Assembly: GCF_950023065.1 (NCBI RefSeq) | Contig: NC_088677.1 | Coordinates: 13,782,001 to 13,846,000 of the forward strand | Direction of reading: 5' to 3' | DNA: 64,000 bases | Source: Planococcus citri | Lineage: Eukaryota > Arthropoda > Insecta > Hemiptera > Pseudococcidae | Part shown: positions 21,656 to 33,800 of the stretch, one piece after another | Layout of the letters: each line of letters begins with the position of its first letter | Position numbering within the stretch: the stretch's first letter is position 1 | Program-made: the position numbers and the translations under genes | The notes under the pieces: model-generated | Told to the model about the DNA's origin: nothing | The model's input: only the letters and a program-made list of their open reading frames with translations | Database searches by the model: none

Positions 21656-24600
21656 ACATAACATCAATATTTTGAATTTCTGAAGGCTTTGACAAACAAG
21701 TAAATTTACACTTTGACTGATTAAGAATAACCACTTACACATAAATTCACGAGAACCAGAAATGAAATTTTTGAATATCTACTAGATTACCATATGCTCT
21801 AATTGCAAATTTTTTACGTAGGTATACGTAGATCGAGTTTTATTTGGAATAACGAGATTTACAATTTTCGCTCTAAAATTTCCCTCTAGATAATCATAGT
21901 TTAAGATTTATGGAGTTTTTATTTTTCGATTGAAGAAAATTTTCAGGTTTTTTTTTGATATAGGTATGTATCTAACCTTATCGTGGAAAAAAATTATCGA
22001 CAAAAGACCTGAACAAGATGTAGAAAAAATTCAGATTTTTTGGTCAATGTTTTACCTTTAAGGTGACTCAAACTTGAAGAATGGAAGATAAACTTTTCAA
22101 ATCTTTGTAATTTTTTTCTCTGTTCACTGTTTTTTTTGTCCCATGTGATATATGTAGACATCAATGAATCATCTGAAAAAAAAGAACCTTGGAAATTTTC
22201 AAAGTTTGAACTCACTTACAAGTGATCTGTGATTTTTCCTCAAACCTGGTTTTGAGTGGCACATCACGTCCGATGTCCATTGAAGCATGAAAAAAATATT
22301 TAGCCTTCCTTTCCAACGCTTCAGAAATGCTACCCAAAAAGCCAAAACTTTTAAAATAAAATCGCAAAATTTAACAACGCTATTTTATTGTACCTAGCTT
22401 GTCAATTTTTATGTCCCCTCATTCCCATCAGTTGATCACGGAAAATTTTAATGCAAGTAGCAGCACCTTTAAAATGAAGGAGACTATAATTAAGAGTAGC
22501 AACCCTCCAATTCCCAACGAAATGAAAGTTTGCTTTTTGGAAGCTGAAAATAGAATACTACATACTTACTCACTTACACTTACTCATGGTAAGTAATTTT
22601 CTGTTAAGGATGGCAACTTTTCTGGTCGTGCAATCATAAAATACATATAGAAAGAGCTGCGTCGTCGATTCAGAAATTCGATACTCAGCATGATATTTGA
22701 CATTTTTCTAACGTTTTGACCAAAATTTTCGAGGCTCCGTACTTCACATGGGTTTTAAAATCCAGAAAACGTTCATAGTTGTCATATGTACTCACTTAAT
22801 TAATGAATTTTGATGCAATCTACTCTAAGCGATGCACCATGTGATACTTAATATGCCCTTTATTGTTAGCGAAAGTGAATAAATCTGGAATGTTTTGAAT
22901 AATACCTACCTGTTTGAATGCTCAGCTTTCCTGAACTCCTTTTGTTGACTTCTACAAATTTTGGGCTTCAAACTTTGTATTTCTATAAGGAGATGACTTC
23001 TCCTATTCTCTTCCTTTGTTGTGGATTCAATGAAGTTCTGAAATTGCTTCGAGTGAGTAGCTCCGATAAATGATATCTGGTGGTAAGAATGAGAGCCTTT
23101 GAGAAGTTTCTAGATGGGGTGGTTTCTGGAAATAATGAGTCAACAGGGTTTGAAAATGACGCCGCACCAGTACTTACAAGTTTTGTTTGAAAATTTCATT
23201 TCTGCTTCTCTGAGTTGCTTCCACACTTATTACTCATACTCTGCGTATTATCAAACGTTGTTTGATGCGGATTTTTCATCTTTTTTTGGAATTAAAACAA
23301 TTTTTGCTCAAAAATTGTCTCCAAGATAATCATTATAGTTTGAGATTGATGGAATTTTTCATTTTCTGACAGAAAAAGTTTTCAAGTTTTTTTTTTTTGA
23401 AATTTCATAGGGGTGGAAAAAAATTATTGCCAGAACAAAAGGATGTAGGAAAAATTTCAGATTTTTAGTTCAATGTTCAACCTCCCAGGTGACTCAAACT
23501 TGAAAGATGGAAAATGAAGTTTTTCAAATATTCCAACTTTTTTTGTCTCATGTGATGTAGGTGTAGGTCAACATCAAAAAATCACATACTTAGGTATGAA
23601 ACGAAAAAAAAAAAAAAATTAAAAAAAAACATTTTTAAAAATTGATGAAGAAATGTTGAAATTATAAAATTGTGGTAGGTATAAAATTTTCAAAGTTTGA
23701 ACTCTCGTCAGGTTAATCACCACTCACAAGTGATCTTTTGTGATTTTTCCTCAAATTTGGTTTAGAGTAGTAATACACATACATCACCTCTGATGTCCAT
23801 CGAACCATTTTAAAAAAATATTATCATTTCAAAATCTTCAGAAACGCAACAAGAAAGCTAAACTTCTGAAAATACTTTGCAAAATTTCTCGATGCCATTA
23901 TTATTGTAGCTGATGAATTCAGATGCGGTGATGTAAAATCAATTTTTATTTCCCAGCTCACTCCCTTAGTCACCAAAAGTTATAATGCAAGTGCCAGCAC
24001 CTTTAATATAAAGGAGACTATAAGTAATTACTTACATGTAGCAACCCTGAATTCCGAGTGAAATGAAAGTTTGCTCTTTGGAAGATGAAAATAGAATACT
24101 ACATACTTATTGTAGTGAGAAATTTTCCATAGGTGTTTAATGCTGATCTTCTGTATGTGAACGGTCATAAAATAGAAAGAGCAACGTCGTCATCGACTCA
24201 AAAATTCGATATGCCAACCAACTTTTTGGGGAATTGGGAAACCACATAGGTTCCTTTCATTTTCAATCTATGTATGTGTATTGATGTTCAATTTTTACCT
24301 GAATTGAACATAAAAAAAATTACATTCGACTCTCTGGCGGATTTTTGAAATATCGAGTTTCGGTTTCCACTGGTTCATCACTGTAGATACATTTTTCAGG
24401 TTTTCGATTATGAAATCGCTGGGATAGCGTGAGGTTCGAAGTAGTGGGTAGTGATGTTGGAAAAATGGCATGTATTTGTTCAAATAGATCACTATAACAC
24501 TCATTTTCATCTCCGATTAAAAATTCAGTTTCGAAACATGGCAAGTTTTTATATCTTGAGCACATCTTGAGCTTTCAAAAAAATCTCAATATTTTGAATT

Positions 24601-24660
24601 TTTGAAGTCTGTGGCAAACAAGAAAATGTCCATTTTGATCAAGAATAACCACTTACCTAC
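21656..24660. repeat. Modular repeat family, two G-H-I-J runs
   Basis: No gene. Approximate modules are: K fragment 21656-21770, G 21890-22170, H 22205-22370, I 22380-22600, J 22620-22690, C fragment 22795-22840, E 22840-23100, F 23150-23225, G 23330-23600, H 23705-23880, I 23890-24130, J 24130-24400 and K 24540-24660. Module H carries AGTAGCACATCACCTCTGATGTCC-like text. The minus strand of J at 24180-24240 again reads the conserved frame starting WFPNSP. Confidence 0.75.
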
Positions 24661-24699
24661 GGCCATTTCATAAAAAAAAATGGATGTATGACAATATGA

Positions 24700-25190
24700 C
24701 ATTTTGACAAAGTGGCCGTGCGACCTATCAAAGTGGGTTAAAATTTCGCGAGAAAACCGAAAATCTCAATGAAAATTTATTTTGAGCGTCTCATGAAAAT
24801 TTTGAGCTGAAAAATTGTATGAATCATTTCTCAAGTAGGTACTTTTAGTCTGTTGTAACATGTGACCTACACAAAATGGTTAAAATTTTGCGAGGAAACC
24901 GAAAATCTCAATGAAATTTTTTTTTGAGTGTTTCATGAAAATTTTGAGCTAAAACAATTGTATGAATCATTTTTCAAGTACATACTATCAGTCTGTTGTA
25001 ACATGCGACCTATGCAAATAGCTTAAAATTTCACAAGAGGATCAAAAATCTCAGTAAAAAAATCTCTTGAGCTGTTCATGAAAATTTTGCAGTAAAAAAA
25101 TTGTATTAACCATTTCTCAAGTATTTTTCAGTCTGTTGTAACATGTGACCTATGTGAAATGGTTGAAGTTTTGGGTAAAATATAAGTAAA
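24700..25190. repeat. Tandem repeat, about 142-bp period, 3.4 copies
   Basis: The word GACCTA or its variant recurs at 24722, 24864, 25007 and 25147, giving periods of 142, 143 and 140. Each unit contains CCGAAAATCTCAATGAAA-like text, then CATGAAAATTTTGAGCT, then AGTCTGTTGTAACATG. Unit 1 has the insertion GTAGGTAC where unit 3 has none. It lies inside the modular repeat, after a K copy. Confidence 0.85.
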
Positions 25191-27786
25191 GATTTGAATA
25201 GATTTTTATAAACGGCTTATCTCAACAATCTTGAGCCTCAAAAACAACTTGAGCTTTCAAAAAAAACTCAGTATTTTGAATTTTTGAAGGCTTTGGCAAA
25301 CAATCAAATCTCCATTTTGATTAAAAATAACTACTTACACATTGGTTGCTTCTCAGCCACATACGTAAATTCTGGAAGGTATATTATTATCCATACTTTT
25401 GGCAAGGGGAGTATAACGAAAAAAATTGGTCAATACATTGTTATTTGTACACAGCGATATTGATAACGTATGGAATAGTGCGTCAGTCAGATGATATTTG
25501 ACATTACTCACAAGTGATCTTCTGTGATTTTTCTTCGAACTTGGTTTAGAGTAGCACATCACTTCTGATGTCCATCGAAGCATTAAAAAAAATATATGTA
25601 TCACTTACTTCCCAAAGCATCAGAAAATCAACCAAAAAGCAAAACTTCAGTAAAAGAAATTGCGAAATTTTTCTTCATGCCATTTTGTTGAAACTGATGA
25701 ATTCAGAAGCAGTGATATAAAATCAATTTTTATTTACCCCACTTCCTTCGTCACCAAAAATTTTAATACAAGTTCCAGCACCTTTAAAATGAAGAAGACT
25801 GAATTATGAGTAGATAACAACCCTTTAATTCCGACCAAAATAGAAGTTTGTTCTTTGAACGCTGAGAATAGAGTACTACATACATAAGTACTTACTTTCT
25901 TACTCGTGGTGATATATTCTCCATCTGATGTTATTGGCAAATTGTTTCTGTTCGTGCAACCATAAAAAAGAAATTTCTGCGTCGTCGATTCAAAAATTCG
26001 ATAGAGCAATCAACTTTCTTGGGAATCAGGAACCGCCGTTGCTAATTTACATACTTTATTTTTAATCTCCAATATACCTATGTAGAAGTATAGATAAAAA
26101 GTGAAATGTGTATTATTGGTGTTCAATTTTTACCTGAATTGAAAATAGAAAGATGTCAATCCAAAATTGAAAAAAAACGACCTACTTATACTTATAAAAA
26201 TTAATACTTACAAGGATGGTTATCTGTTCTGACTGGGAAGGTTAATTACAAGGGTTTTGTCATGGTGATGTGGAAGGGAGAGGAATGCAATGATCGAAGA
26301 ATAACAAAAATTTATCTCATTTTTTGAATTTCTCCAACGAATTTATCATAAGATTAGTACATATAAGGATACGATGTGGTTTGAAGAGAGACAGGTAATG
26401 TAATAGGTCTATCATGTGCAGCTCTATCCGAAGAGGGATTCTCTCAGAACTAGCACATTGACCTCTATTTAAAAAAAAGAAATTGAAGGGCGATGATCTA
26501 TCGCGACTAAAAAATTACAAATTTCTCATTTTTACAGGGTTTTGAAAATATTTTCTTCTCGATTATTGAGCATTAATTTTACATTGAAAGATGTCACATC
26601 TGAGGGGAAGGATAATTTTGGAACATTGTGTTGCTAACTTTTCGGCCCAGTAAGAAGTTTCTAGATGGAGTGGTTTCTGGAAATAATGAGTTAACGGGGT
26701 TTTAAAAATGACGCAGCACCAGTACTTAATTACAAGTTTTGTTTGAAAATTTCATTTCTGACTTTCGTATAGTTGCTTCCAGATTATCTCACGGTGACAC
26801 GGCAAAAATTGTTGTGGGTTCCTTTTTTTTTTTTTTTTTTTTTTTTTTTTGGTATTTTAACAATACAATTTTTGGTCGAAAATTCTCCCCTCTAGATGAT
26901 CATTTTAGTTTGAGATTGATGGCATTTTTTATTTTCGACGGGAACAAATTTTCTGGTTTTTTTTTTTGACATTTCATATGGTAAAAAAAAATCATTGACT
27001 AAAGACCTCAACAGGATGTAGGAAAAATTTTAGTTTTTTAGTTCAATGATCAACCTCCAAGGTGACTCGAACTTGAAAACTGGAAAATGAAAGTTTTCAC
27101 ATCTTTCAAATATATTTGTGTCATGGTACCTAACCTACCTACAGACATCAAAGAATCACCTGAAACAAAAAAAAATAATAAAAAACAACATTTTTGAAAA
27201 TTGATTTTGAAAATGTTGAAATTATTCAAAGCTTGTTCTCTCGTGTGGTTCAATCAACACTCACAAGTGATCTGTGATTTCTCCATCGAACTTGGTTTAG
27301 AGTAGCACATCACCTCTGATGTCCATTGTCCAACGAAGCATCAAAAAATATATATATTACTTACTTATTAGGTTTTCAGGAACGCTGAATACCATACGGA
27401 CTCAAAGCTGGCGATGTTATGCAATTCGATGCTTGTAAAGTTTTCATAGGCTTTTTCAATCGCCTGAAAATTGATGAAATCGTGTCATGTGTAGATTAAT
27501 TGGATTTCAGCGAAGCTGATGAGTGCTAATGGAAGAGGGAGTGTTGAAGTAGTCGAATCGAAAAAATAAATCAATATTTCAATTCAACGTGACCAACAAC
27601 CTAATGATCCATGTCACAAAATTTTTTCAATTTTCAAGAAATTTCCTGTCCAATGGAAGGCTCAAGGGGAGTGTAACGAAAAAAAATTGGTTATATTTGT
27701 ACGCAATAGTGCGTCAGATGATATTTGACATTGCTGATTGCTCACAAGTGATCTTCTGTGATTTTTCTTCGAACTTGGTTTAGAGT
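25191..27786. repeat. Modular repeat family, K-H-I-J-O-F-G-H
   Basis: No confident gene. Approximate modules are: K 25245-25350, H 25505-25660, I 25675-25925, J 25925-26160, O/P 26200-26640, F 26700-26770, G 26890-27180, H 27250-27400, a spacer 27400-27730 that recurs at 32760-33140, and H from 27740. A 28-base poly(T) run sits at 26823-26850 in module G. Here H is present twice, on either side of the 27.4-27.73-kb spacer. Confidence 0.7.
25734..26009 (-). pseudogene. Decayed protein-like frame in repeat modules J-I
   Basis: The 91-codon minus-strand frame starts within a segment read as LYRIFESTT. The same frame, in fuller form WFPNSPESWLVYRIFESTT, is found in the J copies near 5650-5590, 12200-12140, 24240-24180 and 28390-28330. 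Some differences between copies leave the amino acid unchanged. This copy has a stop just before the Met, where other copies read SWL. Other J copies diverge or frameshift downstream. I read it as the trace of an ancestral exon rather than an active gene. No family is recognised. Confidence 0.3.
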
Positions 27787-27926
27787 GCGTAGTACATCAC
27801 CTTTTTTTTTTTTTTTTTTTTTTGATATAAAGTTTTATTTTATTAATATTGGGAGCACAACATTGCGGCACACCCTCACCTCCTCAACGTGCCACAAGGC
27901 TTTTATGAGGGGCGTAGTACATCACC
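27787..27926 (-). mobile_element. 5'-truncated poly(A) retroposon (LINE tail or processed RNA)
   Basis: The insert at 27802-27911 is flanked by a perfect 15-bp target duplication GCGTAGTACATCACC (27787-27801 and 27912-27926). On the minus strand it is an RNA-like 3' end: about 88 bases ending AATAAAATAAAACTTTATATC, then a poly(A) tail of about 22. It contains poly(A) signals (AATAAA). Long target duplications and a poly(A) tail are the marks of target-primed reverse transcription. It is inserted in repeat module H. It is too short to name the source family. Confidence 0.85.
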
Positions 27927-30861
27927 TGTGATGTCCATCGAAGCATTAAAAAAATATATATTACTTACTTTCCAATAACGCTTCAAAAATTAAATTATAG
28001 AGATCGAGTTTGGAAAAACATTATCTAATTGTGGAATTTCTCGATGCCATTTTACTGTAGCTGATGAATTCAGAAGCGGTGATGCAAAATCAATTTTTTA
28101 TTTACCCACTTCCTTCGTCACAAAAAATGTTGAACAAGTGCCAGCACCTTTAAAATGAAGAAGACCAAATTACGAGTAGATAAGAACCCTTCAATTCCGA
28201 CCAAAATGGAAGTTTGTTCTTTGAAAGCTGAAAATAAAATACTACTTACTTACATACTTACTTTCTTACTCGTAGTGACGAATTTTCCGTTTGATATTGG
28301 AACCTTTTTTCTGTTCGTGTAACCATAAAAAAGAAATTGCTGCATCGTCGATTCAAAAATTCGATAGAGCAACCAACTTTCTGGGGAATCAGGAAACCTC
28401 ATAACTTCTTTCATTTTTAATCTACTTACAAGTATGCAGATATAAACTGATATGTGTATTAAGGTATATAATACACATGAACACCAATAATGGTGTTCAA
28501 ATTTTTACCTGAATTGAAAGTAGAAAGAATTATGTCGATCCAAAGTTGAAAAAAAAACGACTTACTTACAAAATTTAATACTTACAAGGATTATTGCTTC
28601 ACCAGTTGGCCATGAAGTAGGAAATCCACTGTTCAGTAAGACGATTTTCAAAAATTAATTACAAGGATTTGTCATGGTGATGTGATAGGAAGAGGAATGC
28701 AATGATCGAAGAATAACAAAAATTTATCTCAATTTTTAAATTTCTTCAACGAATTTCTCATTGTTCTGAAAATAATAGGTATTAGTAGGATACGATGTAG
28801 TTTGAAGAGGCACAAATAATGAACTTAGGTACTCGTATATCATCTGCAGCTCTAAGTATCCGAAGACGGATTTTCTCAGAACTAGAACATTGAACTTATG
28901 AAGAAAAAGAGATCGGAAGACGCTTACCTATCCAAATTTAATGGAAACGTTTAATTTCGAGCTGAATGTTACCCAAGAAAAAAATGTAGCCCTGTAAGTG
29001 TCCCTGGAGGGAAGATGAAGGTCATCAAAGAGAGCACATTTTTTGAATAAATCTTCATCAGTGTTGTACTCTCTAGCTTCTATCCGACACTTATTTTGGG
29101 GAAAATGACACAGTTCCAAAAGAATTTGAGATTATGGATCGATTTTGGCTATCGGGGATCAAAATCCAACACCTTTTCTAGGTTTCTATACTGAGCGATT
29201 AAAAAATTACAAAGTTCTTAATTTTGGGTGAATTTGTGTTTTCAAAATATTTTCTTCTCGATTATTTCGCATGAATTATTTAAATAGGTACTTATATTGA
29301 AAGATGTTATTTCTAAGAGGAGGAGTATGTTAACTTTTCGGTCACTATTGTAAATTTCCAAAAAAACAGAAAAATCCATCTTCCCATGAGAAGTAGTCGA
29401 ACTCGATTCATAGATACGTGTGCATGACTAAGTATGCTGCGGAGCTTCGCTGACATTCCTCTCGTTTTAAGGGGTGATATACTGTAAATATTTCAGTGTT
29501 CTGCCATAGTTAATTTGTACCTCTAGAACATGATCAATTTGTAAATTTACAACCGCTCACAATGAAACAATTATTGGTATTGACATTTGGCTCGTTGAAA
29601 TAAAATGTCACTCCGACCTCAGGACCAATTTTTGAGCTCTTAAAATTTATTTTTCGATTTTTGACGACTTTTTGATAATTATAATCTACAAAATAGAGTA
29701 TTTGTACACAAATTTTTAAACGCGGAGATTAAAATCTGGAAATCGGTTTGTGTATTGAGATTTGACTCTCTGAATCGATTGCGACCATTTTCGAGCCAAT
29801 CTGGAGCCTCCTGCTGAAGTTTACTTTTCTCCAGCAATTTCAAATCTTTTCTGGAGGATTCGTAATCAACTTGGGCTGCTGAAAATTTAATCATCTTTTA
29901 ATGCTCAGCTTTCCTGAACTCTTTTTATTGACTTCAACAAATTTTGTGCATCGAACATTGTACTTCTATGAGGAAAAGACTTCTCCTATTCTCTTCCTTT
30001 GTTGTGGGTTCAGTGAAGTTCTGAAATTGCTTAGAGTGAGAAGTACCGATAAATGATATCTGGGGATGAAAAGAGAGCCTGTAAGAAGTTTCTAGATGGA
30101 GTGGTTTCTGGAAATAATGAGTTAACGGAGTTTTAAAAATGACGCAGCACCATTACTTAATTACAAGCTTTGTTTGAAAATTTCATTTCTGACTTTCATA
30201 TAGTTGCTTCGATATTATTACCCAGGAAAAACGCGAGGATTTCATTTTTCATAAAAAACACGGATTTAAAATTAGTAGATTTTTTGGCTGCCAGCATTTT
30301 ATAAAAAGTAGTAAACAAATGCAATGTTTCTGATAACTATATAATTATGTAAATATTCGATTTTTGACGAATTTTTGATAATTATAATCTACAAAATAGA
30401 GTATTTGTACATTATATTTATAAACGCGGAGATTAAAATCTGGAAATCGGTTTGCGTATTGAAAGTTGACTCTCTGAATCGATTGCGACCATTTTCGAGC
30501 CAATCTGTAGCCTCCTGTGTTGCAGTTTACTTCTCTCCAGCATTTTCAAATCACTTCTGAAGGCTTCGTAATTAACTTGGGCTGCTGAAAATTTAATCTT
30601 ATCACGAATCGGCATTCAAATTCAACTATAGGCTTGGTAAATCAGAAATCCGAGGTCATGGGTTCGAAAAATAATTTTTTTACCTACAAGTTGAATTTTA
30701 AAAAAATTCTTGATTCGTGAATTTTTGTAAAGAATTACCTACTCAAAACAATCTCTATGTGTCTTTTCGTTTTAAATGTAGGTAGTTACTTTTTCAGTCA
30801 AGATGACGATACCTAATAATTAATTATGAACATAGTATCAACTGCTCCAAACTAAATTCCC
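27927..30861. repeat. Modular repeat family: H-I-J-O-P-Q-E-F-Q-M
   Basis: No intact gene. Approximate modules are: H 27927-28000, I 28040-28280, J 28320-28560, O 28580-28780, P 28860-29500, Q 29680-29890, E 29900-30120, F 30140-30210, Q 30390-30620 and M 30750-30860. Two Q copies separated by E-F show that duplication junctions fell in more than one place. Confidence 0.7.
29679..29894 (-). pseudogene. Decayed coiled-coil-like frame in repeat module Q
   Basis: The minus-strand frame reads KFSAAQVDYESSRKDLKLLE and then a Lys/Gln/Glu-rich stretch ending ENGRNRFRE. The same frame recurs at 30615-30433 and 34940-34740, and in frameshifted or stopped form near 39060, 39340, 35210, 41290 and 41570. 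It is preceded by AAATTTTCAG, a good 3' splice site. The heptad-like Leu spacing suggests a helical or coiled-coil segment. Copies carry different stops and indels, so this is an exon trace. No protein family is recognised. Confidence 0.3.
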
Positions 30862-33800
30862 ATGTATTGTCAATAGCGCCAACCGCCAACTGTGGGTACA
30901 TATTTCTTTTTGACACAATGATAATACGTATAGTCGATCGTACATGAGGGGGTCATTCGTAATAAAATCCAGTTTGGAATATTCCTCCTCGAAACGACAG
31001 GGAAATCGATTTATGGAGCTAAAAATCAAGTTCTAGTTTCATCCTTGAATGCTGCTCTAAGTGGATCCGATCGTAAGGAAGGTCAGCTTAAAAATCCCTT
31101 ACAAACGCTTATTGGATTATTTATATCCATTCAGACAAAAAATGGCCACGATTTTTAAGACCATGAAAGAAAATTACTTACTGTTTTTTTAGTGAAAAGT
31201 CTTGTTTAACTGTTACTGTAGTCTGTAATATAACACGGTGTATGGTGTGAGAATATTGGATTTTGGGGGCTATCGAATTGCTTACCTAATTAATGAATTT
31301 CGATGCAATTCTTCAAGATGAGATTATTAATTTTTTAAATGGATTTACTATCGAATTAAGACATTGCATCCTCAATAAGATCGATTTACCTATTATTTTG
31401 AAAATACTGAATGTAAGATGTACATTGGTTTACTTGCTAGAGAAATTGAAGGAAAGGTCACTAGGTGGGTACTATGGCCAAGTATTCTCTGAGTCACAGA
31501 TCAATGGTCCTTGGTTATAGGGTAATGAACCGGTCACACTCTTCTGTCATTCCAACACGATCTGGATATGACTTTGATGAGTATGCAGTCTTCGAGTGTT
31601 CTATAGATAATTAATGATTCATCTTGGAGCAGTTATGATTACAATTGTTCAATTAGGTAATACTGAATTACTCTAGGCGATGCACAATGTGATATTTATT
31701 ATGCCCTTTATTGTTGGCGAATGTGAATAAAACAATCTGCAACATTTTGAATACCTGATCTTTGAATGCTCAGCTTTCCTGAACTCTTTTTATGGACTTC
31801 TACAAATTTTGGGCTTTGAACTTTGTACTTCTAAGGAGAAGGCTTCTCCTATTCTCTTCCTTTCATGTGGGTTCAATGAAGTTCTGAATCTGCTTCGAGT
31901 AAGAAGCATCGATAAATTATATTTGGTGATGAGATGAGAGTCTACAAGAAATTTCTAGATGCGGTGGTTTCTGGAAATAATGATTCGACAAGGTTTGAAA
32001 ATGACGCCGCACCAGTACTTACAAGTTTTGTTTGAATATTTCATTTCTGCTTCTTAATTATTATGGGGTAGAAGTGTTCTTGGGTACTGTCGGGAAATAA
32101 TGAGTCGAGGGTGTTTAAAAATGACGCAGCACCGGTATTTACAAGTTTTGTTTGAAAATTTCATTCCGCTGCTTCAATATGATTGATCATGCTGTAAGTA
32201 AATATGATTGTTGTTTTTTTCCTTTATTTTTTGGGTAAGTACATAGGTATGTTAACAGTTTTTGCTCGAAAATTCTCCCCTGGATAACCATTATAGTTTA
32301 AGATTGTTGGAATTTTTCATTTTCGAGAAAAAAAATTCCTAGTTTTTTTTGAAATTTCATATGGTGTAGAAGAATTATTGCCAGAAGACCTCAACCGGGT
32401 GTAGGAAAAATTTTGGATTTTTAGTTCAATGTTTAACCTTCGAGGTGACTCGAATTTGAAAAATGGATCATGAAAATTTTCAAATCTGCCAATCTGTTTT
32501 ATCCCATGTGATGTAGGTAAACTCAAACATCAAAGAATCACTTAAAACAAAAAAAAAAAAAAAAAATGAAAAAAAAACCACATGTTTGAAAATTGATTTT
32601 GAAAATGTTGAAATTATTCAAAGCTTGATCTCTCGTCTGGTTCAATCAACACTCACAAGTGATCTGTGATTTCTCTTCAAACTTGGTGTAGAGTAGCACA
32701 TCACCTCTGATGCCCATCGAAGCATTAAAAAAATATATGCATTACTTACTTTAGGTTTTCAGGATCGCTGAACACGATTCTTGTGCTTGCATTTTCTATT
32801 CCATGCTTGTAAAGTTCTCATAGGCTCTTTCAATCGCCTGAAAATTGATGAAATCGTGTCATATGTGTAGATTTTATTTTGATTTCAGCAAAGCGTGATG
32901 GGAGCTAATGGAAAAGGGAGTGTTGGAAGTAGTCGAATCGAAAAAATAAATAAATATTTCAATTCAACGTTACCAACAACCTAATAAATTAATAATCCAT
33001 ACCTATGTCATAACATTTTTTCAATTTTCAAGAAATTTGCGATCCAATGGAAGGTTCAAGGGGAGTGTAACGAAAAAAATTGGTTAATATTTGTAGGTAC
33101 ACAGTGCTATAGAAAACGTGTGGAATAATGCGTCAGACGATATTTGACATTACTCGCAAGTGATCTTCCGTGATTTTTGTTCAAACTTGGTTTCGAATAG
33201 CACATCGCCTGTGATGTCCATCGAAGCATTAAATTTTAATACAAGTGCCAGCACCTTTAAAATGGAGAAGACTAAATTACGAGTAGATAAGAACCCTTTA
33301 ATTCCGACCAAAATGGAAGTTTGTTCTTTGGAAGCTGAAAATATAATACTACTTACTTACTTACTTACTCACTCGTAGTGAGAAATTCTTTAACAGATGT
33401 TATTTGCGCATTTGTTCTTTCGATGTAGCTATTAACTTTCTGGGGAATCAGGAAACCTCATAATTTCTTTCATTTTTAATCTATAAATACATAGATAAAA
33501 AGTGAAATGTGTATTATTGATGTTCAATAATTTTACCTGAATTGAAAATAGAAAGAATTATGTCCATCCAAAATTGAAAAAAACGACCTACCTATACTTA
33601 CAAAAATTAATACTTACAAGTATGGATATCTGATTTAACGGGGTAGGATGTCCACTGTTCAGTAAGACGATTTTCAAAAATTAATTACAAGGGTTTGTCA
33701 TGGCGATGTGGAAGGGAGAGGTGTACAATGATGGAGTAATAACAAAAATTTATCTCATTTTTGGATTTTTTTCAACGAATTTCTCATTGTTCTGAAAATA

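Noticed and set aside
26823..26850. Poly(T)28, and the poly(A) runs at 53026-53048 and 61686-61705, as retroposon tails
   Set aside because: No target duplication or transcript-like body was found next to them, in contrast to 27787-27926. They are treated as simple repeats.
28260..28280. TTAC/ACTT repeats at the end of module I (also 8400 and 33360) as a CRISPR-like or regulatory array
   Set aside because: They are ordinary (TTAC)n microsatellite expansions of variable length at the same spot in each I copy.
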